Shown here: one piece after another, positions 25,757 to 33,539 of the stretch
Position numbering within the stretch: the stretch's first letter is position 1
Layout: the number at the start of each line of letters is the position of its first letter
DNA from: Nonomuraea sp. SBT364
GTDB taxonomy: Bacteria; Actinomycetota; Actinomycetes; Streptosporangiales; Streptosporangiaceae
Reading direction: 5' to 3'
Assembly: GCF_001083785.1 (NCBI RefSeq)
Contig: NZ_LAVL01000055.1
Span: forward strand, 1-50,139
Length of the DNA: 50,139 nt
Translations under genes and position numbers: made by a program
The notes under the pieces: generated by a model
The model's database searches: none
The model's input: the letters and a program-made list of their open reading frames with translations, nothing else
What the model was told of the DNA's origin: nothing

Positions 25757-27142
25757 TTACGCCGAGTCGCGGGCGGCGTCGAGCACGCGCTGGGCGTCGC
25801 GTTCGAAGAACCCGCGCGCGGCCAGGCAGAGCAGGCCGCCGAGCACCATCGGGACGATCAGCACGTACATGGCGGTGAGGAGCGAGCCGCTGCTGTCGGA
25901 CGAGATGCCGACCAGCAGCGGCCCGAAGGCGGCGCCGGCCGTGATGAACAGTTGCAGCACCGCGAAGCCCAGCCCGCGCGATTCGGCGCCGACCACGTCG
26001 GCCAGCGACGCCGTCATGTTCGGGATCGCCGTGGCCGACAGCAGCGACGAGGTCAGCAGCAGCGTCACGAACAGCGGCAGCGAGTCCATCGAGATCGCGA
26101 CGGCCTGGGTGAGCGAGCCGAGCGTGATGCCGGTGCCGCCGACGAGCAGCCGGCCGCCCTTGTGCGAGGCGTGCATGCGCCGGCCGAGCCAGGCGCCGAT
26201 GAGCGTGCCGCCGACGACGCCGACGACGCTGATCAGGCCGGCGAGCGAGGCGGCGGTGCCCGCGGCGACGCCGAGGTTCCTGACCATCAGGGTCGGCATC
26301 CAGAACCCGATCCCGGTCAGTCCGAGCGTGAGCACCATCAGGCCGACGCACACCAGGGTGAGGGTGGGGATCTTCAGCATCAGGCGGAACTGCTTGCCGA
26401 ACTTCAGCCGCTCGGTCAGCCTGTCGGACAGCGCGGTCACCTCTGCCGGCCCGGCGGTCTCGGGTACGGGCTGCGGCCGGTCGGAGCGCAGGGCGATCAC
26501 CCGGTCGAGGAAGCCGCGCGGCGGCTCCCTGAGCCACCACACCAGCAGCGCCGTCAGCGCCCCCGGGATCGCCATGATCATGAACGTGGCCCGCCAGCCC
26601 ACCGCCTGCCCGAGGATCCCGCCGAGCGCGGTGCCGATGCCGCCCAGGTAGGTGGTGATGCGGACGAGACCGTACGCCTTGGCCCTGGACAGCGGCGGGT
26701 AGTAGTCGGCCAGCAGGCTGCCGGACGCGGGGTTGTCGATGTTCTCCGCCGCCGCGAGGAACACCCGCATCGCGAAGAAGATCGCGAATCCGGTGGCGAG
26801 ACCGGACCCGAGCGTGGCCAGGCTCCAGCAGAACACGACGACGGCGATGATCCTGGTCCGGTTGAACCGGTCGGACAGGTATCCGGCGGGCAGCGCCACG
26901 ACGGCGGCGGCCAGCGCGGCGGCGGTCGGGATCGACCCGGCCGCCGTGTCGCTGATCCCCCATTCCGTCTGGAGCAGGGGCAGCACACCGGACAACAGGC
27001 TGGCCTCGACCCGGTCGACCAGCCCGACGAGGAACAGGACGACCAGGGGCGCCCACCCGAAGGGCGCGAGATCGGTGGCGCTGATTCCCCGGCTGAGTGG
27101 CGCTCCCAGGCGCCGGCGCTTCTCCGCAACGACCTCGGCCAA
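25757..27142 (-). CDS. MFS transporter, spinster-like
   Basis: A 461-residue membrane protein with about 12 transmembrane helices. The helix 2-3 loop GYLSDRFNRTRI is the MFS motif A, and the central loop carries LREPPRGFLDRV. The sequence around ENIDNPASGSLLADYYPPLSRAKAYG resembles the spinster-like/MFS_1 group. The start is TTG with a well-placed GAGGAGG five bases upstream; no ATG or GTG nearby fits better. Cargo unknown. It is divergent from an SDR gene, with an inverted repeat between them, so the pair may share a regulator. Confidence 0.85.
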   Translation of the reverse strand: MAEVVAEKRRRLGAPLSRGISATDLAPFGWAPLVVLFLVGLVDRVEASLLSGVLPLLQTEWGISDTAAGSIPTAAALAAAVVALPAGYLSDRFNRTRIIAVVVFCWSLATLGSGLATGFAIFFAMRVFLAAAENIDNPASGSLLADYYPPLSRAKAYGLVRITTYLGGIGTALGGILGQAVGWRATFMIMAIPGALTALLVWWLREPPRGFLDRVIALRSDRPQPVPETAGPAEVTALSDRLTERLKFGKQFRLMLKIPTLTLVCVGLMVLTLGLTGIGFWMPTLMVRNLGVAAGTAASLAGLISVVGVVGGTLIGAWLGRRMHASHKGGRLLVGGTGITLGSLTQAVAISMDSLPLFVTLLLTSSLLSATAIPNMTASLADVVGAESRGLGFAVLQLFITAGAAFGPLLVGISSDSSGSLLTAMYVLIVPMVLGGLLCLAARGFFERDAQRVLDAARDSA

Positions 27143-27178
27143 CGGGCCCTCCTCACGATTGGAAGGTATTTCTAAAAT

Positions 27179-27193
27179 CTCGTTCTAGACGAG
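27179..27193. promoter_or_regulatory. Inverted repeat between divergent MFS and SDR genes
   Basis: CTCGT-TCTAG-ACGAG has 5-bp matching arms around a palindromic core in the 95-bp divergent region. On the minus strand TAGAACGAG resembles half of a TetR-type (KstR-like TAGAAC) site. No regulator gene is adjacent. Confidence 0.35.
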
Positions 27194-27237
27194 TGTGACG
27201 TAAATGACAAGAGTGTCCGGCTGGTAACGTCCTGGGA

Positions 27238-27969
27238 ATGAGCGGACGCGGCGTCCTGATCACGGGCGCGTCGAGGGGCATCGGCAGGGCTCTGGCCACC
27301 GCGTTCGCCCAGCAGGGCGACCGTGTGGCAGTCCACCACCGGGGCTCCCCCGCCCCGCTCGGCGAACTCCCGGGCGACGGCCACGTCGCCGTCCGGGCCG
27401 ACCTGGCCGACCCCGGGGCGGTGCGCCGCCTGGCGGACGAGGCGGCGCAGGCGCTGGGCGGCATCGACGTGCTCGTCAACAACGCGGGCGTCTTCCTCCA
27501 CCACCCGGTCACGGACCTCACCTACGAGGAGTGGCAGGCGGCCTGGCGGCAGACGCTCGACGTCAACCTGCTGGGCGCGGCGAACCTGATCTGGTGCGCG
27601 CTGCCGCACATGCGGCCCGGCGGCCGGATCGTCAACGTGTCGTCACGCGGCGCCTTCCGCGGCGAGCCCGACAGCCCCGCCTACGGCGCGAGCAAGGCCG
27701 GGCTGAACGCGCTCACCCAGTCGCTCGCCGTCGCCCTCGCCCCCCGGGGCATCGCGGTGACGGCGGTGGCGCCCGGCTTCGTCGAGACGGACATGACCAC
27801 CGAGCACCTCACGGGACCGGCCGGCGACGACATCCGCGCCCAGAGCCCGTTCGGGCGGGTCGCGCGGCCCGGGGAGATCGCCGAGGCGGTCGTGTACCTG
27901 GCCTCACCGGCGGCCGAGTGGGCCAGCGGCGCCATCCTCGACCTCAACGGCGCCAGCTACCTGCGCTGA
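27238..27969 (+). CDS. Short-chain dehydrogenase/reductase, FabG-like
   Basis: A 243-residue classical SDR: TGASRGIG cofactor motif (residues 9-16), NNAG at 81-84, and Ser135/136-Tyr149-Lys153 as catalytic residues. The ending ASGAILDLNGASYLR resembles FabG-type 3-oxoacyl reductases, but many alcohol/ketone reductases share it. A -10-like TAACGT lies seven bases before the ATG and no ribosome site is present, so the message may be leaderless. It is divergent from the MFS gene. Confidence 0.88.
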   Translation: MSGRGVLITGASRGIGRALATAFAQQGDRVAVHHRGSPAPLGELPGDGHVAVRADLADPGAVRRLADEAAQALGGIDVLVNNAGVFLHHPVTDLTYEEWQAAWRQTLDVNLLGAANLIWCALPHMRPGGRIVNVSSRGAFRGEPDSPAYGASKAGLNALTQSLAVALAPRGIAVTAVAPGFVETDMTTEHLTGPAGDDIRAQSPFGRVARPGEIAEAVVYLASPAAEWASGAILDLNGASYLR

Positions 27970-28028
27970 CCACCGACGGCCGGCGGAGAGCCCGGGCACT
28001 GTCGGATTCCGGACCTCGCCCGGGCCGC

Positions 28029-28043
28029 TTCCCGTTTCGGGAA
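28029..28043. terminator. Short hairpin between the SDR and SapA-like genes
   Basis: TTCCCG-TTT-CGGGAA is a compact perfect stem in the 148-bp convergent gap. It is preceded by two GCCCGGGC blocks that can also pair. No T-run follows. Confidence 0.4.
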
Positions 28044-28117
28044 CCCGGCGGAACCGGTCGGCCCACGCTGGTCGAAGGCGGCACCTCCGACCGGCGAGCT
28101 CGGCCGGCGATCCCGGT

Positions 28118-28588
28118 TCAGCCGCAGTTGCCCCAGGACTTCCAGCGCGATTTGCCCACGGGGGCACCGCGTCCCTCGTCCCGGATCTGCCCCATGTAGC
28201 TGACGCACCGGCCCTTGCCGTAGATCTTCACCGGTCCCAGGTAGTGCTTGACGCTCCGGCCCTCGTTCTCACCGCTCGCGCGCGAGTTGGCCCCCCGCGT
28301 CTGCGTGGTGATCGTGGCCATGACGAACGTGGGGACGCCGATGTTCGAGGTCTTGAACGTGGTGACGCAGTTGTAGCCGGTCCTGCGGTTGTACAGCAGG
28401 TAGACGTGACCGAGGACGCGCTTGGAGGGGGTCTTCACGGCCTGCTTGCCGTGCGCGACCCGGGCGAAACCGGAACCGCACACCCGCTCCGGGGTGGCGG
28501 CGGAGGCGGCCGCGTACGCAGGGGTGATCATGCCCGCGCCGATCGACAGTGCCGAGGCAAGGAGGATCGTCGTCGTTGACCCGCGCAT
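28118..28588 (-). CDS. Secreted spore-associated protein A-like protein
   Basis: A 156-residue protein with a signal peptide (MRGSTTTILLASALSIGAGM to about AYAAA). The mature part has the pattern of Streptomyces SapA: VCGSGF near its start, HVYLLYNRRTGYNCVTTFKT in the middle, HYLGPVKIYGKGRCVSYMGQ and a C-terminal Cys-Gly. Four cysteines suggest two disulfides. SapA proteins are exported and found on spores, but their function is unsettled. An AGAAGGG site precedes the ATG. Confidence 0.8.
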   Translation of the reverse strand: MRGSTTTILLASALSIGAGMITPAYAAASAATPERVCGSGFARVAHGKQAVKTPSKRVLGHVYLLYNRRTGYNCVTTFKTSNIGVPTFVMATITTQTRGANSRASGENEGRSVKHYLGPVKIYGKGRCVSYMGQIRDEGRGAPVGKSRWKSWGNCG

Positions 28589-28756
28589 TCAGCCAGCCCT
28601 TCTCAACCGTCTCCCGCCCTCCGGGGACCACCGGTTGATCATCTTGCCGGATGATTCCCCGTCGGATGACCGAATCGCCGAATCAGTGCGCCTCCCAGGA
28701 AGGCCCCGATGAGTTTCGGCCGTCCGCTGGTCTCTCTCCCGAGAAGGAGGCGGAAC

Positions 28757-29074
28757 ATGGCGAAGATGCTCTACTCGGCGACCATGTCGCTCGACGGCTT
28801 CATCGCGGGGCCCGGCGGCGACATGTCCTGGCCGACCCCGTACCTCGGGCCCAACCCCAGGGCGGACGAGCTCATCGAGCGGGCGGGCCAGGCCCTGGCC
28901 GCCGGGCTGCTCGACGAGGTCCTCGTCTTCGTGGCGCCGGTCATGCCCGGCGACGGCGTCCGGCTGTTCCAGCAGCCGGGCGGAGCACCGTCGCGGATGG
29001 CCTGGCCGGAGCCGGCGGGCGGCGCCGGATCTCCCGGGCGGTCAGGGGCCCGGGGCGGGTCAGAAGTAGCGTGA
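28757..29074 (+). pseudogene. RibD/dihydrofolate-reductase-like gene with an internal in-frame deletion
   Basis: The N-terminus (MAKMLYSATMSLDGFIAGPGGDMSW) is that of the RibD C-terminal/DHFR-like family, whose members are usually near 180-200 residues. After residue 40 the sequence jumps to GLLDEVLVFVAPVMPGDGVRLF, the penultimate strand of the fold, so about 80-90 central residues including most of the nucleotide site are missing. The C-terminus then becomes low-complexity GGAGSPGRSGARGG and runs 15 bp into the convergent gene. A good AAGGAGG site remains. Most likely a decaying gene; a functional miniprotein is less likely. Confidence 0.7.
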
Positions 29075-30316
29075 GGTCAGGTCGGTCGTCGGCCAGGAGG
29101 ACACGCCGCCCGTCGCCGTGCCGAGGATCCCGTCGATCGCGGCGAACGACGGGGCGTCGCCCTCCTGCCTGCGGTTGAACAGCGCGCAGTAGCTGACCCC
29201 GTGCTGGATCCTGGCCAGGAAGCCGTAGGTGCCCGGCATCGAGCCGGTGTGCCAGGTGTTGAGACCGCCCGCGTTGTTCTCGCGCACGTGCCAGCCGAGC
29301 CCGTACCAGGACCCGCCGGAGCCGACGCCGATCTCCGGCTTGGCGAACACGCGGCCGATCGAGGTCGCGTTCAGCACCGGTCCCGCCCTGTCGAAGGCGA
29401 AGCCCCACCTGACCAGGTCCACGGCCGAGCCGAGCCAGCCGCCGTTGGCGTCCTGGTTGGCCATGTTGAAGCCGCCGTACGGGTAGGGGACGGTCGCGCC
29501 GTCGTCGGCGAGCACGCTCTTGCGGGTGTAGCGGGACTCGTAGCGGACCTCGGCGGCGTACTGCTGCGCGGCCGTTGAGCGGCCGAGCAGCATCCGGGTG
29601 ATCCCGGCCGGCCCCAGCACCCGCTGCCTGACGTACGACTCGTAGCTCATGCCGGAGACCTTGGCGATGATCCGGCCGAGCAGCATGTAACCGTAGTTGC
29701 TGTAGGCATGGCGGGAGCCGGGTTCGAAGTCGAGCTTCCTGGCCGTGGCGTACCGCATGATCTCCGCGTGCCCGATCGGCAGCGGCGCGTCGAGCGCGGC
29801 CGAGATGGTGTGGTCGGCCCAGAGCTGGTCGAGGGAGGCGTCGCGGTCCCAGCCGCCGGTGTGCTGCATGAGCCGCCACAGCGTCACGTCCGCCAGCCGC
29901 GGGTCGGCGGCGGCGGACAGGCCGAGGAGCTCGGTCACGGGGGTGCCGAGGTTCAGTTCGCCGTCCTGGGCCAGCCGGGCGATCGCGGCGGCGGTGATGC
30001 TCTTGCCGAGGCTGGCGATCCGGAACAGCGAGGTCGGCTGCACGAGCCTGAGGTAGCGGCCGTAGCTGTAGCTGCCGTAGCCGCGGGCCAGGAGGATCTT
30101 GCCGTTCTTGGCGACGGCGAGCTGTGCGCAGCTGATGTCGCGCTCGGCGATGAACTTCTTCATGGCCGCGTCGAAGCCCGCCAGTTGCTTGGGCACCACG
30201 CCGGTCACCGGCAGCGCGGCCGTCCCGGCGGCCCGCGCGGGGGCGGAGCCGAGGGCGAGAGCGGGGACGGCGAGTGCGCCCGACTGGAGGAGGCGGCGTC
30301 TGCTGAGCGTAGTCAC
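29060..30316 (-). CDS. Tat-exported serine beta-lactamase-family hydrolase
   Basis: A 418-residue protein with a twin-arginine signal (SRRRLLQSGALAVPALALGS). The beta-lactamase/penicillin-binding fold shows S102-x-x-K105 (ASLGKS), a Tyr-x-Asn (YSNYGYML) and a late HTGSMPGTYGF in place of KTG. This is the class C-like group that contains D-aminopeptidases, esterases and peptidoglycan-editing enzymes; it need not give antibiotic resistance. It ends inside the DHFR-like remnant and stands alone. Confidence 0.88.
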   Translation of the reverse strand: MTTLSRRRLLQSGALAVPALALGSAPARAAGTAALPVTGVVPKQLAGFDAAMKKFIAERDISCAQLAVAKNGKILLARGYGSYSYGRYLRLVQPTSLFRIASLGKSITAAAIARLAQDGELNLGTPVTELLGLSAAADPRLADVTLWRLMQHTGGWDRDASLDQLWADHTISAALDAPLPIGHAEIMRYATARKLDFEPGSRHAYSNYGYMLLGRIIAKVSGMSYESYVRQRVLGPAGITRMLLGRSTAAQQYAAEVRYESRYTRKSVLADDGATVPYPYGGFNMANQDANGGWLGSAVDLVRWGFAFDRAGPVLNATSIGRVFAKPEIGVGSGGSWYGLGWHVRENNAGGLNTWHTGSMPGTYGFLARIQHGVSYCALFNRRQEGDAPSFAAIDGILGTATGGVSSWPTTDLTSRYF

Positions 30317-30394
30317 AAAGGGAATGTCTAACGGAAATCGGCCATCCTTGCCCCACCTTTTCGGACATCCACCTCAAAACCGGGGCACCGGCGG

Positions 30395-30526
30395 TCAGAC
30401 CGGTGCCTTCAGCTCGGGGCGCCTTCCGAACTCGGTGAGGTCGCCGCGGACCTCGCGCCCGGCGGCCTTGGCGGCACCGGGGTGGGGCGAGGCGAGAATC
30501 TTGGACGCGGGACCCCGATCATCTCG
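30395..30526 (-). pseudogene. 3' coding remnant without a start codon
   Basis: Forty-three codons open between two in-frame stops read ...ASKILASPHPGAAKAAG then REVRGDLTEFGRRPELKAPV. Nearly all third positions are G or C, and the peptide reads as a well-formed C-terminus, but no ATG or GTG begins it and upstream frames are closed. It probably is the tail of a gene lost when the SARP region was rearranged. Family not recognised. Confidence 0.4.
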
Positions 30527-30565
30527 TTACAATTCCGACTCCGCTGAAGGATGGGGGCGCTCCGC

Positions 30566-33358
30566 ATGGCGCTGGAGATCAGTTTCCTCGGCCCATGGCA
30601 GGTCCTGGCCGCGGAAGAACCGGTCCGGTTCGCCGGGCGGCGACGCATCGGCGTGCTGGCCAGACTCGCCCTGAACGCCGGGCAGTCCGTGCACGCCGAG
30701 CGCCTCCTCACCGACATCTGGGGAGACAGTTCCGCGGCGACCGCGGCCAAACAGCTCCACATCGTGATCTCCAAACTTCGCGAAACCCTCGGACCGCACA
30801 CCTCCGAAGAGATCATCCAGACCGTGTCCGGGAGCTACCGGCTCGCCCTCGACCCCGGCCACATCGACGCCCACCGGTTCGCCCGCCTGATCAGACGGGC
30901 CCGTACCGCCCACGCCCAGGGGCACGCAGCCACCGCCGACGCCCATTTCCGCACCGCCCTGACGTTGTGGCGCGGCGAACCGCTGGCCGGACTGGCCTAC
31001 CCCTGGGCCGGCATCGAGGCCACCCGCCTGCGGGAGGAGCACCGCGCCGCCCTGGAAGACCACGCCGACCTCCGCCTGGCCGCAGGCGACCACCAGGCGT
31101 TGGCCGCCGACCTGGCCGCCCACGTGCGGGCCCACCCGCTGCGCGAACGGCCCGCCGCCCAGCTCATGCTCGCGCTGCACCGCTCAGGCCGTCCGGCCGA
31201 GGCGCTCGCCGTCTACCAGGACACCCGCCGGATCATGGTCGCCGAACTCGGCATCGAACCACGCGCCGAACTACGCCGCCTGCACCAGGCCATCCTGGTC
31301 AAGGACCCGGTGCTCGACCTGACCACCCCGGCCCAGCAGGTCGGCCTCGGCAGGCCGTACGTCCCGGCCGAACTGCCCGCCGACACCGCGGCCTTCACCG
31401 CCCGCGCCACCGAGATCGGCCGTCTGCGCACCGCGCTCGAATCCACCGGCGGGCCCGCCGTCACCATGATCGAGGGACCCGGCGGCATCGGCAAGTCCGC
31501 CCTGGCCGTGCACGTGGCCCACGACATGGCCGCCCGCTTCACCGACGGCGTCCTCTACGTCAACCTGCGCGGCGCCACCGACGGCCTGCGGCCCCTGACG
31601 CCGATCGAGGCACTCGGCCAGCTCCTGCGCTCGCTCGGGCTGGACGGCTCCGCCGTACCGGCCACGGTCGACGAGGCATCGGCCCGCTACCGGTCCCTGA
31701 CGTCGGCACGGAACGTGCTGATCATCCTGGACAACGCCCTGGACACCCGCCAGGTCCGCCCGCTCATCCCGACCGGGGCGAGGTGCGCGGTCGTCATCAC
31801 GAGCCGGCAGTCGCTCACCTCGCTCGACGGGGCGAGCCGGCTGAACCTGCCCACGCTCGCCCCGTCCGACTCCGCCGCGCTGCTGGCCCGAATCGCCGGT
31901 CCCGGCCGGGTCCACGCCGAGCCGGAGGCCGCCGGGAGGATCATCCGGCTCTGCGGCGGCCTGCCCCTCGCCCTGCGCATCGCGGCGGCGCGTCTGGCCG
32001 CCCGCCCCGACTGGACGCTGTCCTACCTCGCCGACCGGCTCGCCGACGCCACCCGCCGCCTGGACACGCTGGAGTACGCCGACCTGGCCGTCCGCGCCGG
32101 CATCGCCGTCAGCCACCGCCACCTGAGCGAAGAGCCGAACGGCCAGGACGCCGCGCATGTCCTGTCACTCCTCGCTCTGCTCGACACGCCGACCCACACC
32201 CCGGCCGCCACGGCGGCCCTGGCCGGCTGGCCCGAGGCGCGCGCGGAGGCGGCTCTCGAACGGCTCCACGATGCCCGGCTGCTGGAATCCGCGGGGCGTG
32301 GCCGGTATCGATTTCACGATCTGATCCGCTTGTACGCCCGCGAGTTGCCCACGGCTGGGAGTGCGGCCGCGCTCCGCCGCGCGCTCCACCATTACCTGGC
32401 CACGGCCAACGCCGCCACCGGGCTCGTGCACCTCCAGCCCGAGGAGCCCGCCTACGCGGCCGAGCAGCCCGGTGTCGCGCTGGCCGACGCGCGCGAGGCC
32501 GGCGAATGGACCGAGGCCGAGCGTGACAACCTGCTGGCCGTGGCCCGTCAGGCCACCGATCCGGGCACCGCCGTCGCGCTGGCGATCGGTTTGCACTGGC
32601 CGTTCAACTACCGAGGCTGGGTCACCCAACTGGCCGACGTCCATCGCAACGCGGCCGAGATGGCCGGGCGGTGCGGCGACTGGGCCGGGCAGGCGCGGGT
32701 GGAGAGCTTCCTGGGCTGGATCTACCGCGACCAGGGGCGCTTCGAACAGGCGATCGACCACCTGGAACGAGCCGTGGAGTGCTGGGACAAGACCGCCCTG
32801 CCGCATCGGAAGATGGGGCCCTTGAACAAACTCGGCGTCGTCCACACCGTGACCGGGCGACTCGACCTCGCCGTCGAGAACCTGGCACAGGCCCTGGACC
32901 TCGCCGAAAAGGCCGGAGATCGCTACGGCCGGGGCGCCGTCCTCAACAACCGGGTGCACGTGCTCTACCGCCAGGGCCGGTTCGATGAGGCCATCGAGCA
33001 GGCCCGGGCGGCCATCGTGGAATGGGACGGCGTCGGCATTCGGTACGGGGACGGGGTGTCCCGCGCGACCTTGGCCCGTGCCTTCATGCACGCCGGCCGT
33101 CTCACCGAGGCGGCCGGCACCTACCAGGTGGCACTGACGCTCATGCGCGAGGCAGGCTACCGTGCCGGCTACGCCGTGACCGCCTGGTGGTCCGCCCATA
33201 CCCAGCACGCCCTGGGACGGCACGCCGAAGCTCGGCAGGACTGGCGCAACTGCTTCGAAAGCCTCCTGGAGTCGCGCCTCCTGACCCAGGAGGACGTGGA
33301 CGGCCTCCTCGAACAGCCCGTTCCGGATATGCCGGGGCCGCTCAGAAACATGTTGTAG
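30566..33358 (+). CDS. AfsR/SARP-type transcriptional regulator with NB-ARC and TPR domains
   Basis: About 930 residues. Residues 1-90 form an OmpR-like winged helix (LEISFLGPWQVLA, then KQLHIVISKLRETLG), 95-240 the bacterial transcriptional activation domain (HRFARLIRRARTAHAQG, ELGIEPRAELRRLHQ), then an NB-ARC ATPase with P-loop GPGGIGKSALAVH and LIILDNALD, and C-terminal TPRs (from about residue 680). Such regulators act on secondary-metabolite or development promoters. An ATG five codons upstream (30551) is possible, but the G-rich ribosome site fits 30566. No biosynthetic cluster is adjacent; the nearest plus-strand gene is a chitinase. Confidence 0.9.
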   Translation: MALEISFLGPWQVLAAEEPVRFAGRRRIGVLARLALNAGQSVHAERLLTDIWGDSSAATAAKQLHIVISKLRETLGPHTSEEIIQTVSGSYRLALDPGHIDAHRFARLIRRARTAHAQGHAATADAHFRTALTLWRGEPLAGLAYPWAGIEATRLREEHRAALEDHADLRLAAGDHQALAADLAAHVRAHPLRERPAAQLMLALHRSGRPAEALAVYQDTRRIMVAELGIEPRAELRRLHQAILVKDPVLDLTTPAQQVGLGRPYVPAELPADTAAFTARATEIGRLRTALESTGGPAVTMIEGPGGIGKSALAVHVAHDMAARFTDGVLYVNLRGATDGLRPLTPIEALGQLLRSLGLDGSAVPATVDEASARYRSLTSARNVLIILDNALDTRQVRPLIPTGARCAVVITSRQSLTSLDGASRLNLPTLAPSDSAALLARIAGPGRVHAEPEAAGRIIRLCGGLPLALRIAAARLAARPDWTLSYLADRLADATRRLDTLEYADLAVRAGIAVSHRHLSEEPNGQDAAHVLSLLALLDTPTHTPAATAALAGWPEARAEAALERLHDARLLESAGRGRYRFHDLIRLYARELPTAGSAAALRRALHHYLATANAATGLVHLQPEEPAYAAEQPGVALADAREAGEWTEAERDNLLAVARQATDPGTAVALAIGLHWPFNYRGWVTQLADVHRNAAEMAGRCGDWAGQARVESFLGWIYRDQGRFEQAIDHLERAVECWDKTALPHRKMGPLNKLGVVHTVTGRLDLAVENLAQALDLAEKAGDRYGRGAVLNNRVHVLYRQGRFDEAIEQARAAIVEWDGVGIRYGDGVSRATLARAFMHAGRLTEAAGTYQVALTLMREAGYRAGYAVTAWWSAHTQHALGRHAEARQDWRNCFESLLESRLLTQEDVDGLLEQPVPDMPGPLRNML

Positions 33359-33413
33359 GACCAGCTGCCGGTACAGGACCTGGGTTACGGCGTGGGTTTC
33401 CACCTGGGACGCC

Positions 33414-33441
33414 ATAGACAATAGATAAGATTCTTTACAAT
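33414..33441 (+). promoter_or_regulatory. AT-rich promoter candidate of the chitinase gene
   Basis: An A/T-rich island in GC-rich DNA contains ATAGACAATAGATA (33414-33427) and a -10-like TACAAT (33436-33441), 98 bp before the chitinase ATG. The first element recurs with one change upstream of the tautomerase gene (18149-18162). No DasR-type dre palindrome was seen here. Confidence 0.4.
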
Positions 33442-33539
33442 AATGAGGGCGACGCGCACCCCCCACCCGTCGCGGCACCCCGGCCTTGCGCCGCGCCCGT
33501 CCGAGCCCGGCAGCCCCGGGCCACAGAAGGGTTGTCCTC

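Noticed and set aside
29060..30316. True class C beta-lactamase giving resistance
   Set aside because: The Tat-exported protein has HTG in place of KTG and lies alone without AmpR; the broader serine hydrolase family is safer.
33359..33539. DasR-type dre site upstream of the chitinase gene
   Set aside because: Searched by eye for TGGTCTAGACCA-like palindromes; none was found, unlike in the aceA upstream region.
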